DNA from: Methanobacteriota archaeon
GTDB lineage: Archaea > Halobacteriota > Methanosarcinia > Methanosarcinales > Methanosarcinaceae
Direction: 5' to 3'
Assembly (NCBI GenBank): GCA_016841625.1
Contig: JAENYU010000025.1
Coordinates: 1 to 51,828, forward strand
DNA length: 51,828 nt
Below the pieces are notes generated by a model. It was not told the origin of the DNA. It saw only the letters and a list, made by a program, of their open reading frames with translations, and searched no databases. Below are positions 44,599 through 51,828 of the stretch, piece by piece; within the stretch, counting starts at the first letter, position 1; every line of letters starts with the position of its first letter. A program made the position numbers and the translations under genes.

Positions 44599-45795
44599 TT
44601 GAACCCCATAAGGGGCATATTAAGAGAGCCGTGCTTGGCTTTTGGGGAATGTATCAATGGGGTGAATATCATTCGTCGAAGAACAAAAAATGGGGAAAAT
44701 GGAAGTAAAATCACTAATCTTAAAAGAGCTAAAGAATGGTTTGTGATGGGCCTGAACACGTCAGACCCGGAAGAAAAATTGCTGTATTACGCCAGAGCCT
44801 TAAAAAGCAATCCTGAGTATGTTGAAGCCTGGATTGAGAAAGGAAATGTCTTGCTGGAGCTTGGGGTTGCAGAAAGTGCAAGCAAATGTTACGGCAGGGC
44901 TCTTGAAATCGGGCCGGACTCCCTGGAGGCGCTGGCTTATAAAGGAAATGCCCTTTTCGCTGCAGGCAAGTACGGAGAGGCAGTTGAATGTTATAAAAAG
45001 ATCCTTTCCCGGGAACCTGAGACTGCCGGGACCTGGCTCAATAAAGGAATTGCTTATGCCAGAATGGGACAAGTGCAAAAAGCCCTCGACTGTTTTGAAA
45101 GAGCCGTTGACATTGAACCTGAATTTGCAAAAGCCTGGCTTTTCATGGGAGATGCCCTGGTAACTATCAGGAAGTATGCAGAAGCGCTTGAGGCTTATGA
45201 TAAGGGGCTTGCAATAGACCCTGAAGTCGCTCCTTCCTGGACCAGCAAGGGAAAAGTACTCCGCAAACTTAATAGGCATCAAGAAGCCCTCGAATCCCTC
45301 AACAAAGCCCTCAATCTGGACCCGGAATCTTTCAGGGCCTGGGGCAGTATGGCAGGTTCGCTCTATATGCTTGGGAGGTATGAGGAAGCGCTTGAAGCCT
45401 GTGACGGAGCCATTGAACTTGAACCGGAGTTTGGGCCCTGGAATGACAGGGGCATTGTTTTAGTTAAGTTAGGAAGGCTTGAAGAGGCCCTTGAAGCATA
45501 TGAAAAAGCGCTGGAATTAAAGATGGACAATGCGAAAACCTGGTTCAACATGTGCGACGTCCTTGCCGCCCTCGGGAGATACGAATATGCCCTGGGGTGT
45601 TATAATAAAGCCCTCAAGCTCGATCCCAGCTCAAAAGTTGCCTGGAATGAAAAAGGAAATTTTCTCCAGAAATTCGGAAGTCTCGGGGTAGCCCTGAAAG
45701 CTTGAAAAAGCGCTGAACCTGGCAAGAACAAACAGAAACCGGGATTCAATAAACATACTTGAGGCAGCCTTAGCTCCCAAAAAAGAGATTTGAAG
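44599..45795 (+). pseudogene. TPR gene with C-terminal frameshift
   Basis: The open frame runs from TTG 44599 to TGA 45703-45705 (368 residues) and holds about nine TPRs after the signature AKEWFVMGLNTSDPEEKLLY. It ends abruptly in the middle of a repeat (GVALKA). A shift of frame at about 45702-45704 restores the repeat as EKALNLARTNRNRDSINILE up to TGA at 45793-45795, as if two bases of a Tyr codon (TAT) were lost. Seen directly: the broken repeat and its continuation in another frame. Inferred: a 2-nt deletion or sequencing error. The true start may be GTG 44662, since the first 20 residues look non-coding. Confidence 0.7.
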
Positions 45796-45874
45796 ACATC
45801 AAGACCGGCATTACCTATTTCTGTCACCACCCTTTTCTGCCTGTAAAGCCTATGTTTAACAGGGAGTGATGCCG

Positions 45875-46219
45875 TTGGGATTTCTGGACAAACTGCTTAA
45901 AAGGAAAATCGAAGGCAAGACCGCACACGAATGGTACCAGCTTGCGGTTGCCGAACCCGATCCCGTTAAAAAGATAGAATGCCTCGACAAAGTGATCGAG
46001 CTAAAGCCGGACTTCGCCGGGGCCTGGAACCTCAAAGGGCTTGAATATGTGGTCCTTAAAAAGTACGAAGACGCCATTGCCTCCTTCGACAAAGCGCTTG
46101 AAATAAAGCCGGGTTACCCGGAGGCTAAGTATAACAAAGAAGATGCCGAAACCGAGTTAAGGAAAATGGGAAAAGGTGAAGGAGAAACAGCTGTTGAAGG
46201 TACTGCAGCAGAAGCCTAA
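45875..46219 (+). CDS. Small TPR protein, paralogue of the one at 41501
   Basis: 114 residues from TTG 45875 (GTG 45866 and ATG 45869 are possible), with GGGAGTGAT at 45862-45870 as a well-spaced ribosome binding site. MGFLDKLLKRKIEGKTAHEW parallels the start of the 41501 protein (GFLEQIFTKKIDGKNSQEW), followed by PDPVKKIECLDKVIELKPDF and two TPR units (AWNLKGLEYVVLKKYEDAIA, SFDKALEIKPGYPEAKYN) and an acidic/Ala tail. It closes the run of + strand TPR genes that begins beside the ESCRT-like genes and is convergent with the reductase gene. Confidence 0.75.
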   Translation: MGFLDKLLKRKIEGKTAHEWYQLAVAEPDPVKKIECLDKVIELKPDFAGAWNLKGLEYVVLKKYEDAIASFDKALEIKPGYPEAKYNKEDAETELRKMGKGEGETAVEGTAAEA

Positions 46220-46249
46220 ACTGCAATTTCCCCGCCAATCCTCATTTGT

Positions 46250-47440
46250 TTACTTTTTCTTCCGGTCCAGGGCCTGCAGCCCCATTTTTACGGCACGAGG
46301 CATTTTTCCGCACTGCATGGCTTTCATCTGGTCGGGGGAGATTAACTTGAAAGCCGCGTTCATCAGGGCATCGGATTTCATGATCCCGTCCATGAGCTGC
46401 CTTGCCTGAACCGAAGTTTCAAGCCCCTTCCCGAACTGCTGCCTCCAGCGCCGGTCGTATTCTTCAAGTTCGCATTTCCCGGCAGCAAACTCTGCAGCGG
46501 TTTCCCCGGCTATTTTTCCGGCAATCATGGCAGGGGGGATTCCGCCTCCGTTTGTTGCGATGACGTGCCCGGCTGCGTCGCCAACTATCAGGGAGTCTTC
46601 GGTCGCAGTCCTTTCAGGGGCCCCGTTTACGGGAATAATGCCTGCGATAACGTTCATTATGATGGCGTTTTTCAGCTTCGGGGCTGCCAGGGGGTGCTCG
46701 CGCATGAAGCGGTGCAGGTACTCTTTTGCAGAGACCCCCTTTTCAGCCATTCCGCTCCTGATCCCTATGCCGACATTTGCCCTGTCCTTGCCTTCGGGGA
46801 AAATCCAGGCGTAGCCCCCGGGGACGAAGTCTTTTCCGAAATACATCTCCAGGGCATCGGGGTCGATATCAACGTTCCTGACCTGGTACTCGATGGCTAC
46901 GGAGGTTTCTTTTGAGCCGGGTTTCCAGGCAAGGCCTTTTGACTTTGCGACCAGGGAATTGGGGCCGTCGGCTCCGATGATTGCTTTTGCGTGAATTTTG
47001 TGTTTCCCGAAGGTCCCGGAGGTCTCGATCGTCGTTCCTTCGACCTTTGTCACGCGGGTCTTTACCATCAGTTCCGCCCCTGCCCGGGAAGCCTGCTCTG
47101 CCAGGAACTGGTCATAGCGGCAGCGGTCGAGGACAGCCCCTTTGACAGGAAATTCCGTCACGCTGCCGTTCGGGGGAATTATGCGCTGGGTTTTGATTGG
47201 CTGGAGGACGCAGGAACCAGGGTAGTTGTCAAGGGTTTCAGGCAGTTCGGCATCCGGGAGGAGAGCCCGGACTTCGCCCGCGTCGGGAAGGAAACCTGCG
47301 CACTGGATGGGGGTTCCGATTTCCTGCTTCTTGTCGATTAAAAGGACTGATGCGCCGTTTCTTGCGGCGTACATGGCGGCGGTGGAGCCTGCCGGGCCTG
47401 CACCCACCACGAGGATGTCATAGGAGGCTTCGGGGATCAT
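46250..47440 (-). CDS. Geranylgeranyl reductase family FAD-dependent oxidoreductase
   Basis: A 396-residue flavoprotein. The N-terminal dinucleotide fold is YDILVVGAGPAGSTAAMYAA with a following acidic strand end (LLIDKK). A second FAD motif is LIVGDAAGHVIATNGGGIPP, and a YAWIFPEGKDRANVGIG segment is typical of geranylgeranyl reductases. In archaea such enzymes saturate the isoprenoid chains of ether lipids or of quinone-like carriers. Methanosarcina has several paralogues, so the exact substrate (phospholipid or methanophenazine precursor) is uncertain. Start ATG 47440. The methyltransferase gene lies upstream on the same strand but 180 nt away. Confidence 0.88.
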   Translation of the reverse strand: MIPEASYDILVVGAGPAGSTAAMYAARNGASVLLIDKKQEIGTPIQCAGFLPDAGEVRALLPDAELPETLDNYPGSCVLQPIKTQRIIPPNGSVTEFPVKGAVLDRCRYDQFLAEQASRAGAELMVKTRVTKVEGTTIETSGTFGKHKIHAKAIIGADGPNSLVAKSKGLAWKPGSKETSVAIEYQVRNVDIDPDALEMYFGKDFVPGGYAWIFPEGKDRANVGIGIRSGMAEKGVSAKEYLHRFMREHPLAAPKLKNAIIMNVIAGIIPVNGAPERTATEDSLIVGDAAGHVIATNGGGIPPAMIAGKIAGETAAEFAAGKCELEEYDRRWRQQFGKGLETSVQARQLMDGIMKSDALMNAAFKLISPDQMKAMQCGKMPRAVKMGLQALDRKKK

Positions 47441-47620
47441 GTCTTGGTCTTCTGTATTTATCCATAGTAAATAATTGTTGTTAAAGTAAAAGTCAAGCTA
47501 AGGCTTAAACCAGAATCCGGTTCAAAGTCAAATCAGGTTCGAAACTAAAATCAAACAGGAATCCGGGCCAAAGTACAAGCAGATTAGAGACCGAAGTCAA
47601 AACCGGAGCAAGCACCAAAA

Positions 47621-48505
47621 TTAAAGATCCCTTTTTAATGCTCTCAAAACCACAGCCCCAGGCTTGCTTTCCATCTCCGTCTCAAACCCCGCCTCTTCGA
47701 AAAGCTCTTTCCAGCTTTCCGCCGAAAGCATGGGACCGTGGTCGTGATGCTGAATAAGCGGTTCGACAGTTATCAGTTCTCCTCCGGCTTTCAGGACTCT
47801 TTTGATTTCAGAGAGGGCATGGCGGATATCTTCAAGGTGGTGGAGCATGAAAAAGCAGGTCGCTGTTTCAATTGAGCCAGTTTCAAAGGGCAGGGCATAG
47901 GCACTTCCGGTCCTGAGCTCAACGTTGGGGACCCCCTGGACATTGGCGTCCATCTGTGCCTGGGCGATCATGGAGTCATGGATATCGATGCCGTAGACCT
48001 TCGAGCCGGGATTGTTCCTTGCGATTTCCATTGCGATGCCGCCGAAACCGCAGCCGACGTCCAGAACCGTTTCGCCTCTGATTCCGGGAAGGACTTCAGG
48101 AAGAATCCCGGCTCTCACCTTGCCCATCCGGTCTTCGGGGAACTTTGCCAGCTCCGCTTTCCCCGCGTCTATCGAGGTGTATGGGAGGATCGCATAGACT
48201 TTTGAGCCGTTAACAGCCATCAGGCCTTTCACGTAGGCGCTGCTCTCCTCGGCTTGCACCAGTTCCACAAGCGAAACCCCCACATCCCTGGAAAAACGAA
48301 GGTTCCATTCCTCCCTTTTTTCCGGATACCGGATGGAAAGAGGGGTATGGACAACGATGTAATGCGAGTACTTCGGGTTGAAATATGTGGATGCGGATTC
48401 CGGCTCATTCAGGCGGATTTCACTGATGCTGTCCCTGAAGAGAGCAAGTAGCCCGAGGGCTTCTGCATCGGCCTCGCTTCTTACACTGCCTATTTCTTCA
48501 AACAT
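47621..48505 (-). CDS. Class I SAM-dependent methyltransferase
   Basis: A 294-residue protein. The N-terminal 135 residues are an extra domain without recognised motifs. The methyltransferase fold begins at ETVLDVGCGFGGIAMEIARN (motif I), followed by KVYGIDIHDSMI (acidic residue binding the ribose), VELRTGSAYALPFETGSIE and FMLHHLEDIRHALSEIKRVL, typical of UbiE/Coq5-type enzymes. The substrate is unknown; its neighbour, a geranylgeranyl-reductase-like protein on the same strand, makes a role in lipid or methanophenazine modification conceivable. Start ATG 48505. Confidence 0.82.
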   Translation of the reverse strand: MFEEIGSVRSEADAEALGLLALFRDSISEIRLNEPESASTYFNPKYSHYIVVHTPLSIRYPEKREEWNLRFSRDVGVSLVELVQAEESSAYVKGLMAVNGSKVYAILPYTSIDAGKAELAKFPEDRMGKVRAGILPEVLPGIRGETVLDVGCGFGGIAMEIARNNPGSKVYGIDIHDSMIAQAQMDANVQGVPNVELRTGSAYALPFETGSIETATCFFMLHHLEDIRHALSEIKRVLKAGGELITVEPLIQHHDHGPMLSAESWKELFEEAGFETEMESKPGAVVLRALKRDL

Positions 48506-48667
48506 ATTTCTGAATTCGCTTTTAGGGAATAAAAGCCCTCGTATGAGAAAAACTTATGAAAAAAAAGTCGAAAATAAACAAAAAAGGATTCAGGTGAGCG
48601 TTTGAAAAAAAAGAAAGTTGAAAAAAATGAAGAAAAGTGAAAAGTGCAGATAAAGAGTTACCTGCAC

Positions 48668-49861
48668 TCAAATGTTGTATGCGGCTTCTCCATGTTGTGT
48701 CTTGTCAAGTCCGATGTTTTCCTCGCTCTCGGAAACCTTGAACCCGATGGTCTTCTGGAGAACGACTCCTATCAGGAGCGTGCAAACAACTGAATAAACA
48801 ATCGTAAGAATAACTCCTTCGACCTGGAGGAACAACTGGTGTGAGTTACCAAGGAGAAGGCCTGTGGCACCCACACTTGCGAACACTCCCGTTAAGATAG
48901 CGCCGGTTATTCCGCCGACCCCATGGACGCCGAAAGCATCAAGTGAGTCATCATACCCGAGCTTGCCTTTGAGCATCACAGCCTCGTAACATATGACCCC
49001 TGCGATTAAACCCATTATTATCGCTGCCATTGGCGTGACAAAACCGGCAGCTGGAGTGATTACGACGAGTCCTGCCAGGATGCCTGTGGCAAACCCGAGG
49101 GCGGTTGGTTTTCCTGTGTGCATCCATTCTATCGCCATCCAGGAAAGGCCTGCTGCTGCGGGAGCAACGAATGTTGTAATAAATGCAAGGCTTGCGACCT
49201 CATTTGCGGCAAGGGCCGATCCGGCATTGAACCCGAACCATCCGAACCACAGAAGCCCTGTGCCGAGAAGGGTGAGGGTAACATTGTGCGGTTTAATCGA
49301 ATCGAGACCGTATCCCTTTCTCTTTCCGAGGAAGACCAGAATTGCAAGGGAGGAAATACCTGATGTTATGTGGACAACCGTACCGCCCGCAAAGTCAAGG
49401 GCTTCTCCGGTAAGAAAGCCGCCGCCCCAGACCCAATGACAGACCGGTGCGTAGACGATGAGGCCCCAGAGGGCTATGAAAGCGATGTATGAGCTGAATT
49501 TGGCACGCCCGACAATAGCCCCAGAGATAAGAGCGGGCGTAATTACGGCAAACATTCCCTGAAACACAACAAATGCGTATGTGGGAATGGTACCTGATAC
49601 CGAGTAAAGGTCAATTCCCCTCAGGAATGCGTGATCAAGGCTGCCTATGAACCAGTTTCCGTCTCCAAAAGCAAGCGAGTAACCTATTACCACCCATTCT
49701 ATGGTCATAATGCCCATTGCGACAAAGGAGTGCATCATGCTGCTCAGGACATTCTTACGCCTGACCATCCCCCCGTAGAATAAAGCAAGCCCTGGAAGCA
49801 TGAATAATACAAGTGCGGATGAAATCAATACCCAAACAAGGTCTGCTGCTACAATAGCCAT
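48668..49861 (-). CDS. amt: Ammonium transporter, cotranscribed with glnK
   Basis: 397 residues and about 11 membrane helices. Amt signatures include MLPGLALFYGGMVRRKNVLS, the first pore histidine in GGTVVHITSGISSL and the second in DAFGVHGVGGITGAIL, with WFGWFGFNAGSALAANEVA between. It conducts ammonium/ammonia across the cytoplasmic membrane under nitrogen limitation. It begins 12 nt after the glnK stop, so the two form an operon, and GlnK is expected to plug the channel when nitrogen is plentiful. The order glnK-amt is common in methanogens. Confidence 0.95.
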   Translation of the reverse strand: MAIVAADLVWVLISSALVLFMLPGLALFYGGMVRRKNVLSSMMHSFVAMGIMTIEWVVIGYSLAFGDGNWFIGSLDHAFLRGIDLYSVSGTIPTYAFVVFQGMFAVITPALISGAIVGRAKFSSYIAFIALWGLIVYAPVCHWVWGGGFLTGEALDFAGGTVVHITSGISSLAILVFLGKRKGYGLDSIKPHNVTLTLLGTGLLWFGWFGFNAGSALAANEVASLAFITTFVAPAAAGLSWMAIEWMHTGKPTALGFATGILAGLVVITPAAGFVTPMAAIIMGLIAGVICYEAVMLKGKLGYDDSLDAFGVHGVGGITGAILTGVFASVGATGLLLGNSHQLFLQVEGVILTIVYSVVCTLLIGVVLQKTIGFKVSESEENIGLDKTQHGEAAYNI

Positions 49862-49873
49862 ATTTATCTCACC

Positions 49874-50218
49874 TCAAATAGCATCAGATCCGGTTTCACC
49901 TGTGCTGATCCTGATGACATCTTCAAGCGGGAGCACGAAGATCTTGCCATCTCCGATCTGACCACTATCGGTCTTTGCTCCTTTCCGGATTGCCTCAACT
50001 GTCGGTTTCAAAAAATTATCGTTTACTGCGATGTCAAGCCTTATTTTTTCAAGGAGGTTTACTTCAAGTTCCAGTGCCCTATAGACTTCCAGATGCCCTT
50101 TTTGCGCACCGTATCCGGAAGCTGCCGATACTGTCAACCGGTTTACTTCAACTTTCTGTAGCTCTCGTTTGACCGACTCGAGCCGTTCCGGTCTTATTAT
50201 TGCTATTACATATTTCAT
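49874..50218 (-). CDS. glnK: PII signal protein GlnK
   Basis: 114 residues from ATG 50218 (MKYVIAIIRPERLESVKREL); GGTGGT at about 50224-50229 is its ribosome binding site, and the TTG at 50230 is not needed. The T-loop region is GYGAQKGHLEVYRALELEVN. The Tyr51 uridylylated in enterobacterial PII is not present at the RALEL position, so regulation is probably by ATP/ADP and 2-oxoglutarate only. The C-terminal signature GDGKIFVLPLEDVIRISTGE is intact. It regulates the Amt channel encoded next, and in Methanosarcina also glutamine synthetase. Confidence 0.94.
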   Translation of the reverse strand: MKYVIAIIRPERLESVKRELQKVEVNRLTVSAASGYGAQKGHLEVYRALELEVNLLEKIRLDIAVNDNFLKPTVEAIRKGAKTDSGQIGDGKIFVLPLEDVIRISTGETGSDAI

Positions 50219-50224
50219 TGTGAC

Positions 50225-50315
50225 CACCAATAGGTAACTTATTTCCTAGTTACTTCTTAATTAATGGATATCTCACTGTAACCACCAGTAGGTAACTTAC
50301 TTCTTAGCTAATATA
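50225..50315. promoter_or_regulatory. Twin NrpR-like operators and glnK promoter
   Basis: Two copies of a roughly 35-bp direct repeat (about 50224-50258 and 50276-50316, each with ACCACCA(A/G)TAGGTAACTTA) lie 58 nt apart. Each contains an NrpR-like site: GGTA-N6-TTCC at 50233-50246 and GGTA-N6-TTCT at 50291-50304. NrpR represses nitrogen genes in methanogens and, as I recall, binds GGTA-N6-TACC-like sites in Methanosarcina. A minus-strand TATA (TTTAAATATATTAG, complement of about 50306-50319) adjoins the distal site, so the first site would fall at the transcription start and the second in the leader. The proximal copy includes the glnK ribosome binding site. Confidence 0.65.
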
Positions 50316-50434
50316 TTTAAACGTTCCGATCAAGCTCAAATAAGGCTACCGATATCGATTAGTTTAAATAACAAAAAATCGGAAAAAGGAAGGATATATT
50401 TGGTTTCCTGGTTCTCATATAAGAAAGGGATGAT

Positions 50435-51655
50435 ATGATGTTTGATACCGGTTCGACTGGTTTTATGCTGCTTGCGACAAGCCTGGTGATGCTTATGACC
50501 CCCGGGCTGGCCTTCTTCTACGGAGGGCTTGCCTGCAAGCGCAATATTCTTGGTATAATGATGCAGAGCTTTGTCTCTCTGGGAGTTACGACTATTTTGT
50601 GGTTTATAGTCGGCTACTCCCTCTGTTTCAGCGGGGGAGAGGGAGCCATCATAGGCAACCTGGACAAGGCCTTCCTGCACGGAATTACCCCGACAAGTGC
50701 TTTTGGAGACGGGAGGTTTCCGGAAATCGTTTTCGTGGCCTACCAGATGATGTTTGCGATCATCACCCCGGCCCTGATAACGGGGGCTTTTGTTAACAGG
50801 GTCACCTTCAAAGCCTACATGATCTTCCTGGTGCTCTGGCAGCTTTTTGTCTACTACCCCTTCGTCCACATGGTCTGGGGCGGAGGCCTGATGGCCGAAT
50901 GGGGAGTCCTGGACTTTGCGGGAGGAATCGTGGTGCATGCGACAGCAGGGTTTGCGGCCCTGGCAGCCGTTTCCTTCGTAGGTTCAAGGAAATTCAAGGA
51001 TAACAAGCCCAACAGCATACCCTTAATGGCTATAGGTACGGCACTCCTCTGGTTCGGGTGGTACGGGTTTAACGCCGGAAGCGAACTCAACGCGGATGGG
51101 ATTACGGCCCTTGCCTTCCTGAACACCGACATCGCGGCGTCTTTTGCGGCAATCACCTGGCTGATCATTGAATGGTACAATGAGAGAAAGCCTAAGTTCG
51201 TGGGCTTCATGACCGGGGCTGTTGCGGGACTTGCTACCGTCACCCCGGCAGCAGGTATGGTTTCTATGCCTGTGGCAGCCTTCATGGGCATCATGGGAGG
51301 TGTCGTCTGCTACTTTGCGGTTCATCTTAAAAACAGGATGGGCTGGGACGATGCCCTGGACGTATGGGGTGTGCACGGCATGGGTGGAGTGACGGGAACC
51401 ATCCTGCTCGGGCTCTTTGCCTCGACCGCCGTAAACCCCGCGGGAGCGGATGGGCTGCTCTACGGGGGGGGCACCTTCTTTATCAAACAGTTCATGGCAG
51501 TCGTCGGGGCTTCAATCTATGGCTTCGTCTTCACCTACCTCATGCTGGTCCTGATCAACGTGATAACCCCTGTCAAGGTCTCCGATGAAGAGGAGGAGGC
51601 AGGCCTGGACCTCTCAATCCACGGGGAAACGGCCTACGACATCGGTTTTATATGA
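50435..51655 (+). CDS. amt: Second ammonium transporter
   Basis: A 406-residue, about 11-helix Amt protein. The first pore histidine is in GGIVVHATAGFAAL, the second in DVWGVHGMGGVTGTIL, with WFGWYGFNAGSELNADGIT between. It is a diverged paralogue of the minus-strand Amt rather than a recent copy, with a different cytoplasmic C-terminus. It starts at ATG 50435 or ATG 50438, behind GGGATGAT. It has no glnK partner downstream in this window. A TATA-like GGATATATTTGG lies at about 50391-50402. It is likely expressed under nitrogen limitation like its neighbour, possibly sharing the control region. Confidence 0.94.
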   Translation: MMFDTGSTGFMLLATSLVMLMTPGLAFFYGGLACKRNILGIMMQSFVSLGVTTILWFIVGYSLCFSGGEGAIIGNLDKAFLHGITPTSAFGDGRFPEIVFVAYQMMFAIITPALITGAFVNRVTFKAYMIFLVLWQLFVYYPFVHMVWGGGLMAEWGVLDFAGGIVVHATAGFAALAAVSFVGSRKFKDNKPNSIPLMAIGTALLWFGWYGFNAGSELNADGITALAFLNTDIAASFAAITWLIIEWYNERKPKFVGFMTGAVAGLATVTPAAGMVSMPVAAFMGIMGGVVCYFAVHLKNRMGWDDALDVWGVHGMGGVTGTILLGLFASTAVNPAGADGLLYGGGTFFIKQFMAVVGASIYGFVFTYLMLVLINVITPVKVSDEEEEAGLDLSIHGETAYDIGFI

Positions 51656-51691
51656 GTGGAAGAAATCCTGCACAGGATATTTGAAAGGGCT

Positions 51692-51828
51692 TCAGGGGAA
51701 ACCCTGACCCAAACTTATTTCCTTTTTTGTTTCCTTTTTAGCTTTCTTTTTAGTTTCCTTTTTAGCTTTCTTTTTAGTTTCCTTTTTAGCTTTCTTTTTA
51801 GTTTCCTTTTTAGCTTTCTTTTTAGTTT
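51692..51828 (-). CDS. Lysine-rich C-terminal tail of a gene entering from the right edge (partial)
   Basis: The 24-bp repeat that fills 51728-51828 is open on the minus strand and reads as repeated TKKKAKKE octapeptides, ending TKKEISLGQGFP and TGA at 51692-51694. A lysine-rich octapeptide tail of this kind fits a nucleic-acid-binding protein, but no globular part is visible. The other strand also stays open in one frame as hydrophobic repeats, so the coding sense is a judgement from composition. If real, the gene is convergent with the second amt and most of it lies outside the window. Confidence 0.45.
   Translation of the reverse strand, partial: TKKKAKKETKKKAKKETKKKAKKETKKKAKKETKKEISLGQGFP
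51728..51828. repeat. 24-bp tandem repeat, at least 4 copies, running off the window
   Basis: The unit is TTTCCTTTTTAGCTTTCTTT followed by TTAG, with near-perfect copies and an exact 24-bp (8-codon) period. It continues to the last base, so its full length is unknown. Confidence 0.93.

Overview
The window looks like chromosomal DNA of a methanogenic archaeon, most likely Methanosarcina. It carries archaeal information-processing and cell-biology genes (NMD3-like protein, TFE, proteasome beta subunit, aCPSF1, archaeal-type ProS, ZPR1-like and PUA proteins, archaeal SepF), class I archaeal aldolase, a geranylgeranyl-reductase-family protein, and a pair of membrane pyrophosphatases of the K+-dependent and K+-independent types, an arrangement known from Methanosarcina mazei. 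Coding DNA is moderately GC-rich, while intergenic DNA is AT-rich and full of short tandem repeats. I cannot name the species from sequence alone.

Layout. 0-7 kb: nmd3-like, ATP-grasp, tfe, HD-domain, psmB and aCPSF1, all on +, then a HAD phosphatase on -. 7.6-12.1 kb: a long leader region, ftsZ, a dihydropteroate-synthase-like gene and a small unknown gene. 12.7-17.9 kb: two divergent membrane pyrophosphatases. 18.9-21.4 kb: two paralogous MFS transporters. 21.6-27.1 kb: PUA protein, sepF, zpr1-like, proS and a CobT-like gene. 27.3-28.8 kb: two zinc-ribbon mini-proteins and three tRNA genes. 29.4-31.9 kb: aldolase and pyruvate kinase.

32-46 kb is an accessory signalling and membrane-remodelling island. 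It contains a membrane-anchored unknown protein, a transmembrane Ser/Thr kinase, a TPR protein sharing the kinase's C-terminal module, a large coiled-coil protein and an unknown protein, followed on + by two paralogous ESCRT-III-like coiled-coil proteins, a small TPR protein, a Vps4/CdvC-like AAA ATPase with an MIT-like N-terminus, and more TPR genes. Two of these TPR genes are broken: one by a single in-frame TAA, one by an apparent 2-nt deletion. 46-51.8 kb: a geranylgeranyl reductase family protein, a methyltransferase, glnK-amt on - and a second amt on + around twin NrpR-like operator repeats, and at the right edge the lysine-rich tail of a gene entering from outside.

The strongest candidate for an undescribed system is the ESCRT-III-like/Vps4-like/TPR operon (40.1-46.2 kb). 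It appears to share mirror-image promoter elements with the divergent gene at 39.3-39.8 kb and lies beside the kinase/TPR genes. The same window also holds FtsZ and SepF, so this cell would have a conventional FtsZ division machinery plus an ESCRT-like module whose role is unknown. All functional statements are from reading the sequence; no searches were run.
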